NCBI RefSeq assembly: GCF_003628755.1
Contig: NZ_CP029256.1
Span: 2,375,585 to 2,439,584 of the forward strand
DNA: 64,000 bases
Source of the DNA: Christensenella minuta
Lineage (GTDB): Bacteria; Bacillota; Clostridia; Christensenellales; Christensenellaceae
Direction: 5' to 3'
The translations under genes and the position numbers were made by a program. Of the stretch, positions 7,458 to 15,854 are shown piece after piece. A model generated the notes under the pieces. The model ran no database searches. It was not told the origin of the DNA and worked only from the letters and a program-made list of their open reading frames with translations. Numbering within the stretch: the first letter of the stretch is position 1; every line of letters begins with the position of its first letter.

Positions 7458-7925
7458 TTAATTGGAAAAGACAACGGCGCAGGCAATAAGCGCCCTAACA
7501 ATGACGGCTGCAAGCAGGATACGTATATGCCGGGCCGGATCGGGCGAAGCCTGTTCCTCCTGCGCGCCGCCTTCCTCATCTTCGGCGCAATTGCCGTCCA
7601 GGATGGAAGCGGCGATCTCCATAGCGGAACCGTAATCCATACGGTCCACAAAAATATCGCGGCCCTCCGCCTGCCCGGAGGAAGCGTCCTGCGGTTCGCG
7701 GGCAAACGCGGGAATGGCGCTATTGTTCAGCATATTGATGAGCATGGCGCTTGATTCGCGGCTGCAGGCGGAAACGAGGAACACGCGGTTCGCTTCGCCG
7801 CCATAGGCGGACGGGGCAGCCTTTTCCGTCATCTGGGAAAGTTTTTCCACCAAACGCGCGCCGCAGTCGGCGCATACGGTATAGCCTTCGTCATATTCCG
7901 TCCTGCAATTGGGGCAAAACGGCAT
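7458..7925 (-). CDS. Zinc-ribbon plus DUF2007-like protein with C-terminal membrane anchor
   Basis: About 155 residues from ATG 7925; alternative starts at 7934 and upstream share the same AAGGATGG region. Residues 1-25 form a zinc ribbon (FCPNCRTEYDEG, VCADCG). The centre is a DUF2007-like domain, then an acidic Glu/Asp-rich linker, and a single transmembrane helix at the C-terminus (RILLAAVIVRALIACAVVF). The layout suggests a membrane-tethered metal-bound sensor or scaffold; the function is not known. Confidence 0.6.
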   Translation of the reverse strand: MPFCPNCRTEYDEGYTVCADCGARLVEKLSQMTEKAAPSAYGGEANRVFLVSACSRESSAMLINMLNNSAIPAFAREPQDASSGQAEGRDIFVDRMDYGSAMEIAASILDGNCAEDEEGGAQEEQASPDPARHIRILLAAVIVRALIACAVVFSN

Positions 7926-8012
7926 AACGCTCACCATCCTTTTTTCCAATAGTAACACAATAAGAGGCTGTATAACAAGAGAAATGTTCTTTTTAGGAAA
8001 AGACAGCGTCCG

Positions 8013-9386
8013 TTATTTCGGGACAGCGCCGCGTTGCACGGACGGCCCGGGCCGCCCGGCCCTTTTCGCCAGCCAAAAGAAATAACCCGCGCAGAGGATA
8101 ATTTGCACCACTGAAGAGGCAGGGGTCGCAAGGCCGATCATAAAGAGGGATACGCCCGGGATACGGCTTACAAAGTAGGAAATGGGGATACGCACGGCAA
8201 ACGCGCTGGCAATCCCCTGCACCATCACGAAAAACGTCTTGCCGCAGCCGTTGAAATACCCCATGAAGCAAAAGAGGAACGAGGTCAGCAGGCAGTCTAT
8301 GGCATAGGCGCGCAGGTAATCCGCCGCCGCGGAGATTACCGCCGCGTCCCGGGCAAAAACGGCAGCCAACGCGCTTCCGTGAAAAAAGGAAACGTATGCG
8401 ATCAGCACGCCTGCGGCAAGGGAGGAAAGGATTCCGTACAAAAGCGCTTTCCTTGCCCTTCCGGGCTCGTTCGCGCCGATGTTCTGCGCCACGAATGCGG
8501 ACATGGACTGCATATAGGCCGAGGGTACCAGCATGATAAAGGCGCACAGCTTTTCCGCCACGCCGATGCCCGCCGAAGCGGTGAGGCCGAGGGCGTTCAC
8601 GATCGCGAGGATCACGAGGAAGGAAATACTCACAAGAAGGTCCTGTAGAGCAATGGGCGAGCCCAGCTTTACGATCTTGCCGATCAGCCTGCGGTCGAAG
8701 CGAATGTCCTTTTTGGAAAAGGAAAAAGGCAGCGCGCGTTTGCGGATGATGAGCAGGGAAAGAAGCACGCTCACGGCCTGCGCCGCCACCGTCGCGATCG
8801 CCGCGCCCGTGACGTCCATGCGAAGCGCTCCCACCAACAAAAGGTCGCCGCCGATATTCACCACGCACGCGATGGCCACGGTAATGAGGGGCATTTTGGA
8901 ATCGCCGATCCCGCGGAAAATGCTGCCGATGACATTGAAGGCTACGATGAAAATGCTCCCCGCCGAACAAATCTGCACATAAGAGACGGTGCCCTGCGCA
9001 GCCTCGGACGGGGCGCGCATTAAAACGGCAAGGGAGTCTGCGGCGAGGATCATAACGACGGTAAGTCCCGCGGCGATTGCCGCAAACAGGGCGATGCCGC
9101 TGCCGATGGCACGGCCTGCGTCGCGGAACCGTTTTTCGCCGATCCTCTGCCCGACAAGTATGGTGATCCCCATGGAAAGGCCGACAATCACAATCGTCAG
9201 CGTCTGCATAATCTGGCTTCCCGTGGAAACGGCGGATACGCCCGCCGCAGTGCCGAATTGGCCGACGACAAGCAAATCGACCGCACCATACATGGCCTGC
9301 AAAAACAGCGCCAGCAGTACGGGAAGCGCAAAACGGATCAGCGGTGAAAAAATTTTCCCCTGTGTGAAATTGCGGGTCTCAGGCAT
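8013..9386 (-). CDS. MATE-family multidrug/sodium antiporter
   Basis: 457 residues with 12 predicted membrane segments in two pseudo-symmetric halves. The N-terminus (LIRFALPVLLALFLQAMYGAVDLLVVGQ) and the PTAxY-like SAYMQSMSAFVAQNIGAN segment are diagnostic of the MATE/DinF-NorM family. It exports cationic drugs in exchange for sodium or protons. AAGGAGG lies 7 nt before ATG 9386. A ~105-nt leader with a terminator-like hairpin and a leader ORF overlapping the start codon suggests attenuation control. Confidence 0.92.
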   Translation of the reverse strand: MPETRNFTQGKIFSPLIRFALPVLLALFLQAMYGAVDLLVVGQFGTAAGVSAVSTGSQIMQTLTIVIVGLSMGITILVGQRIGEKRFRDAGRAIGSGIALFAAIAAGLTVVMILAADSLAVLMRAPSEAAQGTVSYVQICSAGSIFIVAFNVIGSIFRGIGDSKMPLITVAIACVVNIGGDLLLVGALRMDVTGAAIATVAAQAVSVLLSLLIIRKRALPFSFSKKDIRFDRRLIGKIVKLGSPIALQDLLVSISFLVILAIVNALGLTASAGIGVAEKLCAFIMLVPSAYMQSMSAFVAQNIGANEPGRARKALLYGILSSLAAGVLIAYVSFFHGSALAAVFARDAAVISAAADYLRAYAIDCLLTSFLFCFMGYFNGCGKTFFVMVQGIASAFAVRIPISYFVSRIPGVSLFMIGLATPASSVVQIILCAGYFFWLAKRAGRPGPSVQRGAVPK

Positions 9387-9471
9387 TGCTAAACCTCCTT
9401 AAAACAACAAAAAAGCCGGACAGCATACCGGGCGCACCCGACATCTTATCCGGCTTTGCAATTGCGATCAC
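9379..9471 (-). CDS. Candidate leader peptide ORF of the MATE gene (30 codons)
   Basis: Starts at GTG 9471 just after GGAGGG (tight 3-nt spacing) and stops at 9379-9381, overlapping the MATE start (9386) by 8 nt. The peptide begins VIAIAKPDKMSGAPG and its codons cover the entire attenuator hairpin. No homology is claimed; support is only the ribosome site, the position and the overlapping stop. Confidence 0.35.
   Translation of the reverse strand: MIAIAKPDKMSGAPGMLSGFFVVLRRFSNA
9401..9457 (-). terminator. Leader attenuator-like terminator upstream of MATE
   Basis: Minus strand: AAAGCCGGA / TCCGGCTTT stem (arms at 9449-9457 and 9412-9420) enclosing a small CGGG/CCCG stem, then TTTTTTGTTGTTTT, all between promoter and start codon. 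Confidence 0.6.
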
Positions 9472-9493
9472 AAGCCCTCCGATGAACAAAAAA

Positions 9494-9523
9494 ATTATAA
9501 TATGGAACGGGCGGCCTTGTCAA
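9494..9523 (-). promoter_or_regulatory. Promoter of the MATE gene
   Basis: Minus-strand TTGACA (9518-9523), 18-nt spacer, TATAAT (9494-9499). Confidence 0.7.
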
Positions 9524-9610
9524 TGAGGCCCCCCGGGAGTTTCCCTTCCAGGAAATGGGGCGGCCGCCCGTACATAGGCCGGGATTACGTCAAATTTAAT
9601 TAATAAATCC

Positions 9611-9836
9611 GAAGTTAAACTTCAAAAAAATAATTAAAAAATGAAGTAAAAACGCAGAGAAAAATTAAAAATTCGGCGGAAAGAAAATTCAAAAAAGGCA
9701 AATAAATCCAATTAAAAAGGGGATTATTATAAAAACGAGCAAATATAAACAAAAATAATTTTTTAAATAAAACTTCAAATTATAAAAAATATATTGACAC
9801 TTAAACTTGAAGTTGTTATCATGAAGGTGAAGTTAA
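9611..9836 (+). promoter_or_regulatory. AT-rich control region of the pentose operon: promoter and repeated RpiR-type operator
   Basis: TTGACA (9794-9799), 17-nt spacer, TATCAT (9817-9822). The spacer holds AACTT-G-AAGTT (9804-9814). A perfect GAAGTT-A-AACTTC palindrome sits at 9611-9623, with further TGAAGT/AACTTCA half-sites at 9642, 9771 and 9829. The stretch 9590-9890 is markedly AT-rich and contains no gene; 9541-9610 shows nothing else. Confidence 0.6.
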
Positions 9837-9899
9837 GAAGGACATTATCCATCCATTCACGAATATAAATAAGAAAACAATAAAAAGGTGGACGTCTGT

Positions 9900-10748
9900 A
9901 TGACATCGATTGATAATGATATTTTTGTAAAGGTTAGATTCCTCTACCCCTCCCTGTCCAAATCGGAAAAAGCCGTTGCGGACATCCTGCTGGACGAAGG
10001 GGAGAACGTCACGAATTATACGATTGCGGAATATGCCGAAAAGGCGGGATGCAGCGACGCTTCCATCCTGCGCTTCTGCCGGCGGCTTGGTGTGGAGGGC
10101 TTTGCGGACCTCAAGCAGCAGCTTGCTGACGTTACCTCATACACTTATGACCACGGCGCATACCGGATTTCAAAGGAGGACGGCCTGCGGACGATTTTCC
10201 AGAAAATTATCTGGTATTACGAGCGGACCCTCAAAGATACGCTTACATTATATAACGATGATTACGATAACGCGCTGGAGGCGATGCGCAAGGCCAAGGC
10301 GATCCATTTCTTCGGCGTGGGGGACGCGCACCTTGTGTGCCAGGCGGCCCAGATGAAATTTGCCCGGATCGGCATCAACTGCACTGCCTACAGCGATACG
10401 GCCCTGATGCTGGCGACGGCCAGCCTGCTCGGGGAAGACGACGTGGTAGTCGGTATTTCCTTCTCCGGCGACACGCGCGTCGTTGTGGACGCCACAAGGA
10501 TCGCCCGGGAAAACGGCGCGAAAACAATTTGTATCGTACATTTTGAAAAATCAAAGCTGGCGAAATATGCGGATATCAGGCTCTTCACGGCCACGACCGA
10601 CATGACGGCCGGGCACGATGAAATTGCGAGGAGGGCCGCGGAGCACGCGATCATAGAAACCCTCTATATGGGCATGATTACAAAGGATGCGGAGAAATAT
10701 AAGCCCCGGATCAAAAAGACGATCTCCGCGATTATTGCAAACAAATAA
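9900..10748 (+). CDS. RpiR-family transcriptional regulator (HTH + SIS)
   Basis: 282 residues from ATG 9900 (AAAGGTGG 7 nt upstream). Residues about 1-77 are the RpiR helix-turn-helix (LSKSEKAVADILLDEG, TIAEYAEKAGCSDASILRFCRRLG). Residues about 110-250 are a sugar-isomerase (SIS) domain that binds a phosphosugar effector (IHFFGVGDAHLVCQAAQMKFARIG, VVVGISFSGDT). It is the first gene of the pentose operon and sits behind repeated palindromes, so it probably represses the operon and itself until a sugar phosphate accumulates. Confidence 0.92.
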   Translation: MTSIDNDIFVKVRFLYPSLSKSEKAVADILLDEGENVTNYTIAEYAEKAGCSDASILRFCRRLGVEGFADLKQQLADVTSYTYDHGAYRISKEDGLRTIFQKIIWYYERTLKDTLTLYNDDYDNALEAMRKAKAIHFFGVGDAHLVCQAAQMKFARIGINCTAYSDTALMLATASLLGEDDVVVGISFSGDTRVVVDATRIARENGAKTICIVHFEKSKLAKYADIRLFTATTDMTAGHDEIARRAAEHAIIETLYMGMITKDAEKYKPRIKKTISAIIANK

Positions 10749-10837
10749 AACCTGAACGAAACTGAATCCCAAACATCATTTTAAAACGGCAAAGCCTTGG
10801 CGGAAAACAGGGTGTCTTTCCTATTGCCTGATATACC

Positions 10838-10858
10838 CCCGATTGCGTACGAATCGGG
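10838..10858 (+). other. Intercistronic hairpin between rpiR-type gene and binding protein
   Basis: CCCGATT / AATCGGG perfect 7-bp stem with a 7-nt loop; no T-run, so a processing or stabilising structure rather than a terminator. Confidence 0.45.
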
Positions 10859-10899
10859 TCTATATAAAAAATCTGAAAAGGAAAAAAATGGAGGTAAAC

Positions 10900-11919
10900 A
10901 TGAAAAAGAAGTTTGTTTGTATGTTGGCGGTTTTCGTGGTTGGCATTTTAATGTTCACGGCATGCGCACAGCCTGCGGCACCTGTGGAGAGCGGAAGCGC
11001 TTCGCCGGAGGCTTCAGCGGAGGAAACCCCGGCGGAAACGGGAGACGGGGGCGGCGCCCCGCAGTATAAAATGGCCTTTTCCGGGTCGGAGCTTGCCAAC
11101 CCGTGGGTCGCAATGGTAAAAGACGGCTTTGAAGCGGCGTGCAAAGACAACGGGATCGAATTCGTATCCCTCAATGCGGGCAGCGACGTAGACCAGCAGG
11201 TCGCGGATGTGGAAAACGTGATTGAAAGCGGATATAACGCGCTGGTGTTCAACCCGATCGACGGAACGGCGCTTGATACGGTGCTGAACAAAGCGACGGA
11301 CGAAGGGATCGCCAGCGTAACGATCGCCCAAACGGCGGACGCGGCGACGGCGGGCATCGTGCTGGACGACGCCGCATACGGCGCGGTCATCGGGCAGAAC
11401 GCAGTCGACTGGATCAATGAAAACCTTGGCGGCAAGGGCAAGGTTGCGGTTTTAGCGGAAGACAACATCCAGTCCTCCATCGCCCGCGGCGACGCGATCG
11501 TGGCGGCAATCGAAAAGGGCTGCCCGGATGTTGAAATCGTCGCGCGGCAGCACGCGAACACGCCCGAACTCGGACTCAGCGTTACAGAAAACCTGCTGCT
11601 CCAGCATCCCGACCTCAATGTGGTTGTGGCCTGCAACGATTCCGGCGGCGTAGGCGCGTTCCAAGCATTTGAAAATGCAGGCATCTCCGGCGACGACCGC
11701 GCAATCTTCTCGGGCGACAAGACCGACGAGGCGGTTGGATATATGAAGCAGGAGAACAGCATCTACCGCGGAACGGCGGACCTGCATCCCTACGAGAGCG
11801 GCTATAATGCGGTCCTGATGGCGCTCGAATACCTCAAGAGCGGGCTTCCGGCGGAGCAGGAGCAGGTGCCTCTCGAAATGGAGCCGATTACCCAAGCGCA
11901 GATTTTGGCGGAAGGGTAA
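10900..11919 (+). CDS. Sugar ABC transporter substrate-binding lipoprotein (RbsB/type I)
   Basis: 339 residues from ATG 10900 (GGAGG 5 nt upstream). Signal peptide with lipobox FTAC, Cys22 being the lipidated residue, then an Ala/Glu/Pro-rich tether. The mature domain is a periplasmic-binding-protein type I fold related to RbsB: AFSGSELANPWVAMVKDGFEAAC, DQQVADVENVIESGYNALVFNP, a hinge NDSGGVGAFQAFENAG. It captures a pentose or related sugar outside the membrane and delivers it to the permease encoded downstream. The exact sugar cannot be read from sequence. Confidence 0.92.
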   Translation: MKKKFVCMLAVFVVGILMFTACAQPAAPVESGSASPEASAEETPAETGDGGGAPQYKMAFSGSELANPWVAMVKDGFEAACKDNGIEFVSLNAGSDVDQQVADVENVIESGYNALVFNPIDGTALDTVLNKATDEGIASVTIAQTADAATAGIVLDDAAYGAVIGQNAVDWINENLGGKGKVAVLAEDNIQSSIARGDAIVAAIEKGCPDVEIVARQHANTPELGLSVTENLLLQHPDLNVVVACNDSGGVGAFQAFENAGISGDDRAIFSGDKTDEAVGYMKQENSIYRGTADLHPYESGYNAVLMALEYLKSGLPAEQEQVPLEMEPITQAQILAEG

Positions 11920-11920
11920 A

Positions 11921-11976
11921 AAATCCGGCGTATAACCCCGTCCCGCACCTTTCAAGCGGGACGGGACGCCGGATTT
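11921..11976 (+). other. Large intercistronic hairpin after the binding-protein gene
   Basis: Outer stem AAATCCGGCG / CGCCGGATTT and inner stem CCCGTCCCGC / GCGGGACGGG, both perfect, with a 9-nt loop and no T-run. Typical of mRNA-stabilising elements that let the binding protein be made in excess over the ATPase and permease. Confidence 0.6.
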
Positions 11977-12001
11977 GAACCGGCCGGAAGGGAGAAAAAG
12001 A

Positions 12002-13510
12002 ATGGACTTACTAAAGATCGATCACCTGTCGAAATATTATTCCGGCGTAAAGGCGTTGGACGACATTTCGTTTTCCGTGCGGGAAGGGGAAATCCATGCG
12101 ATCTGCGGGGAAAACGGAGCGGGAAAATCCACGCTGATTAAGGTACTGACCGGGGCGATCCATCCGACAAAGGGTGGATTTGAATTTGACGGAAAGGCCT
12201 ACGATAAAATGACGCCGCACCAGGCAATGGAGGCGGGAATCCGCGCGATTTACCAGGAATTCACATTGATCCCCTATCTTTCCATCGCTGAGAACCTGTT
12301 TTACGGACATGAATTGATGAAGGGGATGGTCCGGGACAGCGAGGCCATGAACAGCCGCACGCGCGAGCTGTGCGAGGAGATCGGTGTGGATCTGAACCCC
12401 AGGGCCAAGGTGGAAACGCTCGGGATCGCGCAACAGCAGATCGTGGAAATCTTGAAGGCGGTGTCGCAAAGCGCAAAGCTGTTTATCATGGATGAACCGA
12501 CCGCGCCGCTTACGCTCAAGGAAACAAAGATATTTTTCAGGATCATTGAAAAGCTGAAAGCGGAGGGTGCGACGATTATTTATATTTCGCACCGTCTGGA
12601 AGAAATTTTTGAACTGTGCGACAGCATTACGGTGTTTTGCGACGGAAGGTATGTCGTAACGAAAAAAACGGAAGAGCTGGACAAAAAACAGCTGATCGCG
12701 TATATGGTGGGCCGGGAGCTCGGGGAAAATTATCCGCGGGCGGCTCAGCGGCCCGGCGGGGAGGCCCTGAGGGTGGAGGACCTGGAGGGACCGAGGCTCC
12801 ATGGCGTAAGCTTTTCCCTGCGGAAGGGCGAAATCCTTGGCTTTGGGGGTCTTATCGGCGCGGGACGCACCGAGCTTGCCCGGGCAATTTTCGGCGCTGA
12901 TAAGATTACCGGGGGGAAAATTATATTAAATGGAAAAGAATATAAACCCAAGTCGCCTGCAGCCGCCCTCAGGGCCGGCATCGGCCTTATCCCGGAGGAC
13001 AGGAAAAATCAGGGGCTGATTATGGAAATGTCGGTGAAACAGAATATTTCCATCGGCGTGCTTGACAAGGTAGCAAATAAAAAGCCGTATCTCAGCAAAA
13101 AGCGCGAGACGGATTATTCGGATCAATATATCCGTGAGCTGAAAATTAAAACGCCGGCCGATACGCAGCTGGTCAAAAACCTTTCGGGGGGCAACCAGCA
13201 AAAGGTTGTGCTTGCGAAAATGATGGCGGTGAACTGCGATATCCTGATCTTTGACGAGCCGACGCGGGGGATCGACGTAGGGGCGAAACAGGAAATCTAT
13301 ACCCTGATGCGCGCGCTGGCCGACAACGGCAAGGCGATCATCATGATTAGTTCGGAAATGCCGGAGTTGATCGGCATGTCGGACCGCATCGCCGTCATGA
13401 GCAACGGGTATCATGTGGCGGAATTGGAACGGGAAGAATTTTCGCAGGAAAAGATACTGGAGTATGCTTCCAGCAAACTGGTTTTGGAGGGGAACAACAA
13501 TGATAAATGA
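12002..13510 (+). CDS. Sugar ABC transporter ATP-binding protein, RbsA-type (two NBDs)
   Basis: 502 residues from ATG 12002. NBD1 has Walker A GENGAGKST (36-44), a divergent signature LGIAQQQ and Walker B LFIMDEPTAPLT. NBD2 has the degenerate P-loop typical of RbsA/MglA (FGGLIGAGRTEL), signature LSGGNQQKVVLAK and Walker B ILIFDEPTRGIDVGAKQEIY. The tandem NBD architecture marks the CUT2 class that imports ribose, galactose, arabinose or xylose. Its stop overlaps the permease start. Confidence 0.95.
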   Translation: MDLLKIDHLSKYYSGVKALDDISFSVREGEIHAICGENGAGKSTLIKVLTGAIHPTKGGFEFDGKAYDKMTPHQAMEAGIRAIYQEFTLIPYLSIAENLFYGHELMKGMVRDSEAMNSRTRELCEEIGVDLNPRAKVETLGIAQQQIVEILKAVSQSAKLFIMDEPTAPLTLKETKIFFRIIEKLKAEGATIIYISHRLEEIFELCDSITVFCDGRYVVTKKTEELDKKQLIAYMVGRELGENYPRAAQRPGGEALRVEDLEGPRLHGVSFSLRKGEILGFGGLIGAGRTELARAIFGADKITGGKIILNGKEYKPKSPAAALRAGIGLIPEDRKNQGLIMEMSVKQNISIGVLDKVANKKPYLSKKRETDYSDQYIRELKIKTPADTQLVKNLSGGNQQKVVLAKMMAVNCDILIFDEPTRGIDVGAKQEIYTLMRALADNGKAIIMISSEMPELIGMSDRIAVMSNGYHVAELEREEFSQEKILEYASSKLVLEGNNNDK

Positions 13511-14468
13511 TAAAAGAAAGACGATGGTTAACTATTTGCTGGATTATGGCATCGTGATCGTCCTTGCCGCCCTGATGGTTGTGTTTTCCATCACGTCCGA
13601 TAAATTCCTGAGCGCAAGCACCCTGTTCACGATCCTGCGGCAGGTGGCGGTAACAGGCATTATCTCGGTCGGTATGACGTTTGTCATGCTGACAGGGGGC
13701 ATCGACCTTTCGGTCGGTTCGGTCGCGGGCGTGGTCAGCGTGCTCGGCGCGGTGCTGATGGTTTCGGGAGTCCCGATCTTTGGGGCGGTCGTCATCTGCT
13801 TAATGATCGCCGCAGGCTTCGGCTTCGTAAACGGCGTCTGTGTGAATGTATTCAATATCCCGCCGCTCATCGGTACGCTGGGCGTTATGACCTCCCTGCG
13901 CGGCGTGGCCTACCTCGTTTCCAACGGCGTTCCGGTTTATGGTTTTGACGAGGGATTCAAGCAGTTTGCACAGGGGTCGCTCGGCCCGATTCCCTATCCC
14001 GTGCTGCTTATGGTGGGCGTGTTCCTGGTGGGCGCGTTTATTCTCATGAAAACACGGACGGGACGCTATATCTACGGCGTGGGTGGAAACGAGGAAGCAA
14101 GCCGCCTTTCGGGCGTGGGTGTAACCAAAACAAAATACCTTGTTTATACGGTCAGCGGACTGCTCTCCGGGCTCGCAGGGCTCGTGCTCCTGGCGCGGAC
14201 CAACAGCGGCCAGCCAAGCGCGGGCGACGGCTATGAGATGGATGCGATCACGGCGGTAGTCCTGGGCGGCGTCAGCATTGCGGGCGGCAAGGGCAATATC
14301 TGGCTGGTCGTCGTGGGCGTTGTCATCATGGGAACGCTTTCAACAGGTATGGTTATGAACAACATCAACGATTACGTACAGCAGGTCATCAAGGGAATCG
14401 TGCTTGTCGCAGCCGTTGCGTTCGCACAGTTTTCACAGAAGGTGAAGGCAAACAACATCGTGGTATAA
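13500..14468 (+). CDS. Sugar ABC transporter permease, RbsC-type
   Basis: 322 residues from ATG 13500, overlapping the ATPase end by 11 nt, with GGAGGGG upstream. 8-10 membrane helices and the family motif MTFVMLTGGIDLSVGSVAG near residue 60; the C-terminal half has YGVGGNEEASRLSGV and the AVVLGGVSIAGGKG coupling region. Forms the membrane channel with the RbsA-type ATPase (CUT2 family). Confidence 0.95.
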   Translation: MINDKRKTMVNYLLDYGIVIVLAALMVVFSITSDKFLSASTLFTILRQVAVTGIISVGMTFVMLTGGIDLSVGSVAGVVSVLGAVLMVSGVPIFGAVVICLMIAAGFGFVNGVCVNVFNIPPLIGTLGVMTSLRGVAYLVSNGVPVYGFDEGFKQFAQGSLGPIPYPVLLMVGVFLVGAFILMKTRTGRYIYGVGGNEEASRLSGVGVTKTKYLVYTVSGLLSGLAGLVLLARTNSGQPSAGDGYEMDAITAVVLGGVSIAGGKGNIWLVVVGVVIMGTLSTGMVMNNINDYVQQVIKGIVLVAAVAFAQFSQKVKANNIVV

Positions 14469-14499
14469 ACGGAAATACAGCAAAGGACAGGATAAATCT

Positions 14500-15204
14500 A
14501 TGTTAGAGCAACTGAAAGAAGAAGTACTGAAAGCGAATAAATTGTTAAGCTCCGAACACCTTGCAATCCTCACGTGGGGGAACGTTTCGGGATTTGATCC
14601 GGAAAAAGGGCTTGTGGTTATCAAGGGCAGCGGCGTGGAATACAACATTATGGAATCCCAACACCTGACGGTGCTCGATCTCGGCGGCAATGTGGTAGAA
14701 GGAGAATGCAATCCCTCGACAGACCTTGACACGCACCTCGAGATTTACCGGAATTTCAAAAATGTGCGGGGAATCGTGCATACGCATTCCACCTACGCGA
14801 CGGTATGGGCGCAAATGGGCCGGGCCATCCCCTGCTATGGAACGACGCACGCGGATTATTTCAAGGGAGATATCCCGTGCACCCGCAAAATAACAAAGGA
14901 AGAGATCGGCCGGGACTACGAAAAGAATACGGGAAAAGTAATCGTGGAAACCTTCTGCGGGCTTGACCCGGACGTCATGCGCGCGGTGCTGGTGCGCTGC
15001 CATGGTCCGTTTGTGTGGGGCAATTCCGCGCTGGATGCTCTGCATAACGCGGTTGTGCTGGAAAATGTGGCAAAAATGGCATTTTTGACCGATGGGCGGG
15101 TCCCGGGGCAGGAACCGCTCGTGGACGACGAACTGCTGAAAAAACACTATAACCGTAAATTTGGCGCGGACGCCTATTACGGGCAATCAGGAGAGACGAA
15201 ATGA
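14500..15204 (+). CDS. araD: L-ribulose-5-phosphate 4-epimerase (class II aldolase family)
   Basis: 234 residues with the AraD signature throughout: LTWGNVSGFD, VIKGSGVEY, a metal-binding HTHSTYATVWAQ, TTHADYF.GDIPCTRKIT, VRCHGPFVWG and C-terminal HYNRKFGADAYYGQ, closely matching enterobacterial AraD in length and motifs. It converts L-ribulose 5-phosphate to D-xylulose 5-phosphate with zinc. ATGA overlap with the following isomerase gene. The FGGY kinase further down would supply the phosphorylated substrate. Confidence 0.92.
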   Translation: MLEQLKEEVLKANKLLSSEHLAILTWGNVSGFDPEKGLVVIKGSGVEYNIMESQHLTVLDLGGNVVEGECNPSTDLDTHLEIYRNFKNVRGIVHTHSTYATVWAQMGRAIPCYGTTHADYFKGDIPCTRKITKEEIGRDYEKNTGKVIVETFCGLDPDVMRAVLVRCHGPFVWGNSALDALHNAVVLENVAKMAFLTDGRVPGQEPLVDDELLKKHYNRKFGADAYYGQSGETK

Positions 15205-15800
15205 CGGCAACAATAAAGGAATCCGTGCGCGGCACGCTCCGGCAGGAAAGTGAATCCGTCGGGAACATTTTTGAAAAGCTGGATATGGGTGCGGTGGAAC
15301 AACTGGTAGAAATGCTGTGCTCACTGGAAGGGCGCGTTGTAACAGCGGGCTGCGGAACGTCGGGCGCGGCGGCAAAAAAAATCGCGCATACGCTGAACTG
15401 CGTCGATTGTCCGGCCGTTTTTATAAGTCCCGCCGACGCGGTGCACGGCGGGATGGGAACCGTGTGCGCGGGCGATGTGGCGATCCTGCTTTCCAAGGGC
15501 GGGGAAACGCCGGAGATCACCCAGTTGGTTCCCGGGCTCAAGAAGCGGGGCGCGAAGATCGTCGCGGTTACGGAAAATGAAAACTCTGAACTCGCGAGGG
15601 AAAGCGACCTCCTGCTGAAAATCCATGTGGCAAGCGAGCCCGACCGGTTTAATATGCTGGCCACGTCAAGCACGCTCACCGTAATCGCTGTAATGGATGC
15701 GATCGCAATCTGTGTGATGGACCGTAATGGGTTTACCAGAGAAACATTTGCGGTGATCCATCCGGGCGGCGCGGTCGGGCGGCGGCTGCTGGACAGATAA
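15201..15800 (+). CDS. SIS-domain sugar-phosphate isomerase, arabinose-5-phosphate isomerase-like without CBS domains (paralogue 1)
   Basis: 199 residues comprising a single SIS domain: VVTAGCGTSGAAAKKIAHTL, SPADAVHGG, ILLSKGGETPEI, and a C-terminal HPGGAVGRRLL. The whole domain aligns with the N-terminal half of KdsD/KpsF arabinose-5-phosphate isomerases, but ends where their tandem CBS domains would start. Probable aldose-ketose 5-phosphate isomerase. The same operon contains a second copy; both end at the same point, so the truncation is ancestral rather than a local deletion. Confidence 0.8.
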   Translation: MTATIKESVRGTLRQESESVGNIFEKLDMGAVEQLVEMLCSLEGRVVTAGCGTSGAAAKKIAHTLNCVDCPAVFISPADAVHGGMGTVCAGDVAILLSKGGETPEITQLVPGLKKRGAKIVAVTENENSELARESDLLLKIHVASEPDRFNMLATSSTLTVIAVMDAIAICVMDRNGFTRETFAVIHPGGAVGRRLLDR

Positions 15801-15854
15801 ACGGGCCGCGCCAAGGCGCGGGTTCGATCAAAGGAAAAAGGAGTAATAACGAAA

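Noticed and set aside
9401-9480. Guanidine (ykkC-type) or PreQ1 riboswitch in the MATE leader
   Set aside because: None of the conserved cores of these riboswitches could be found; only the hairpin and ORF are visible.
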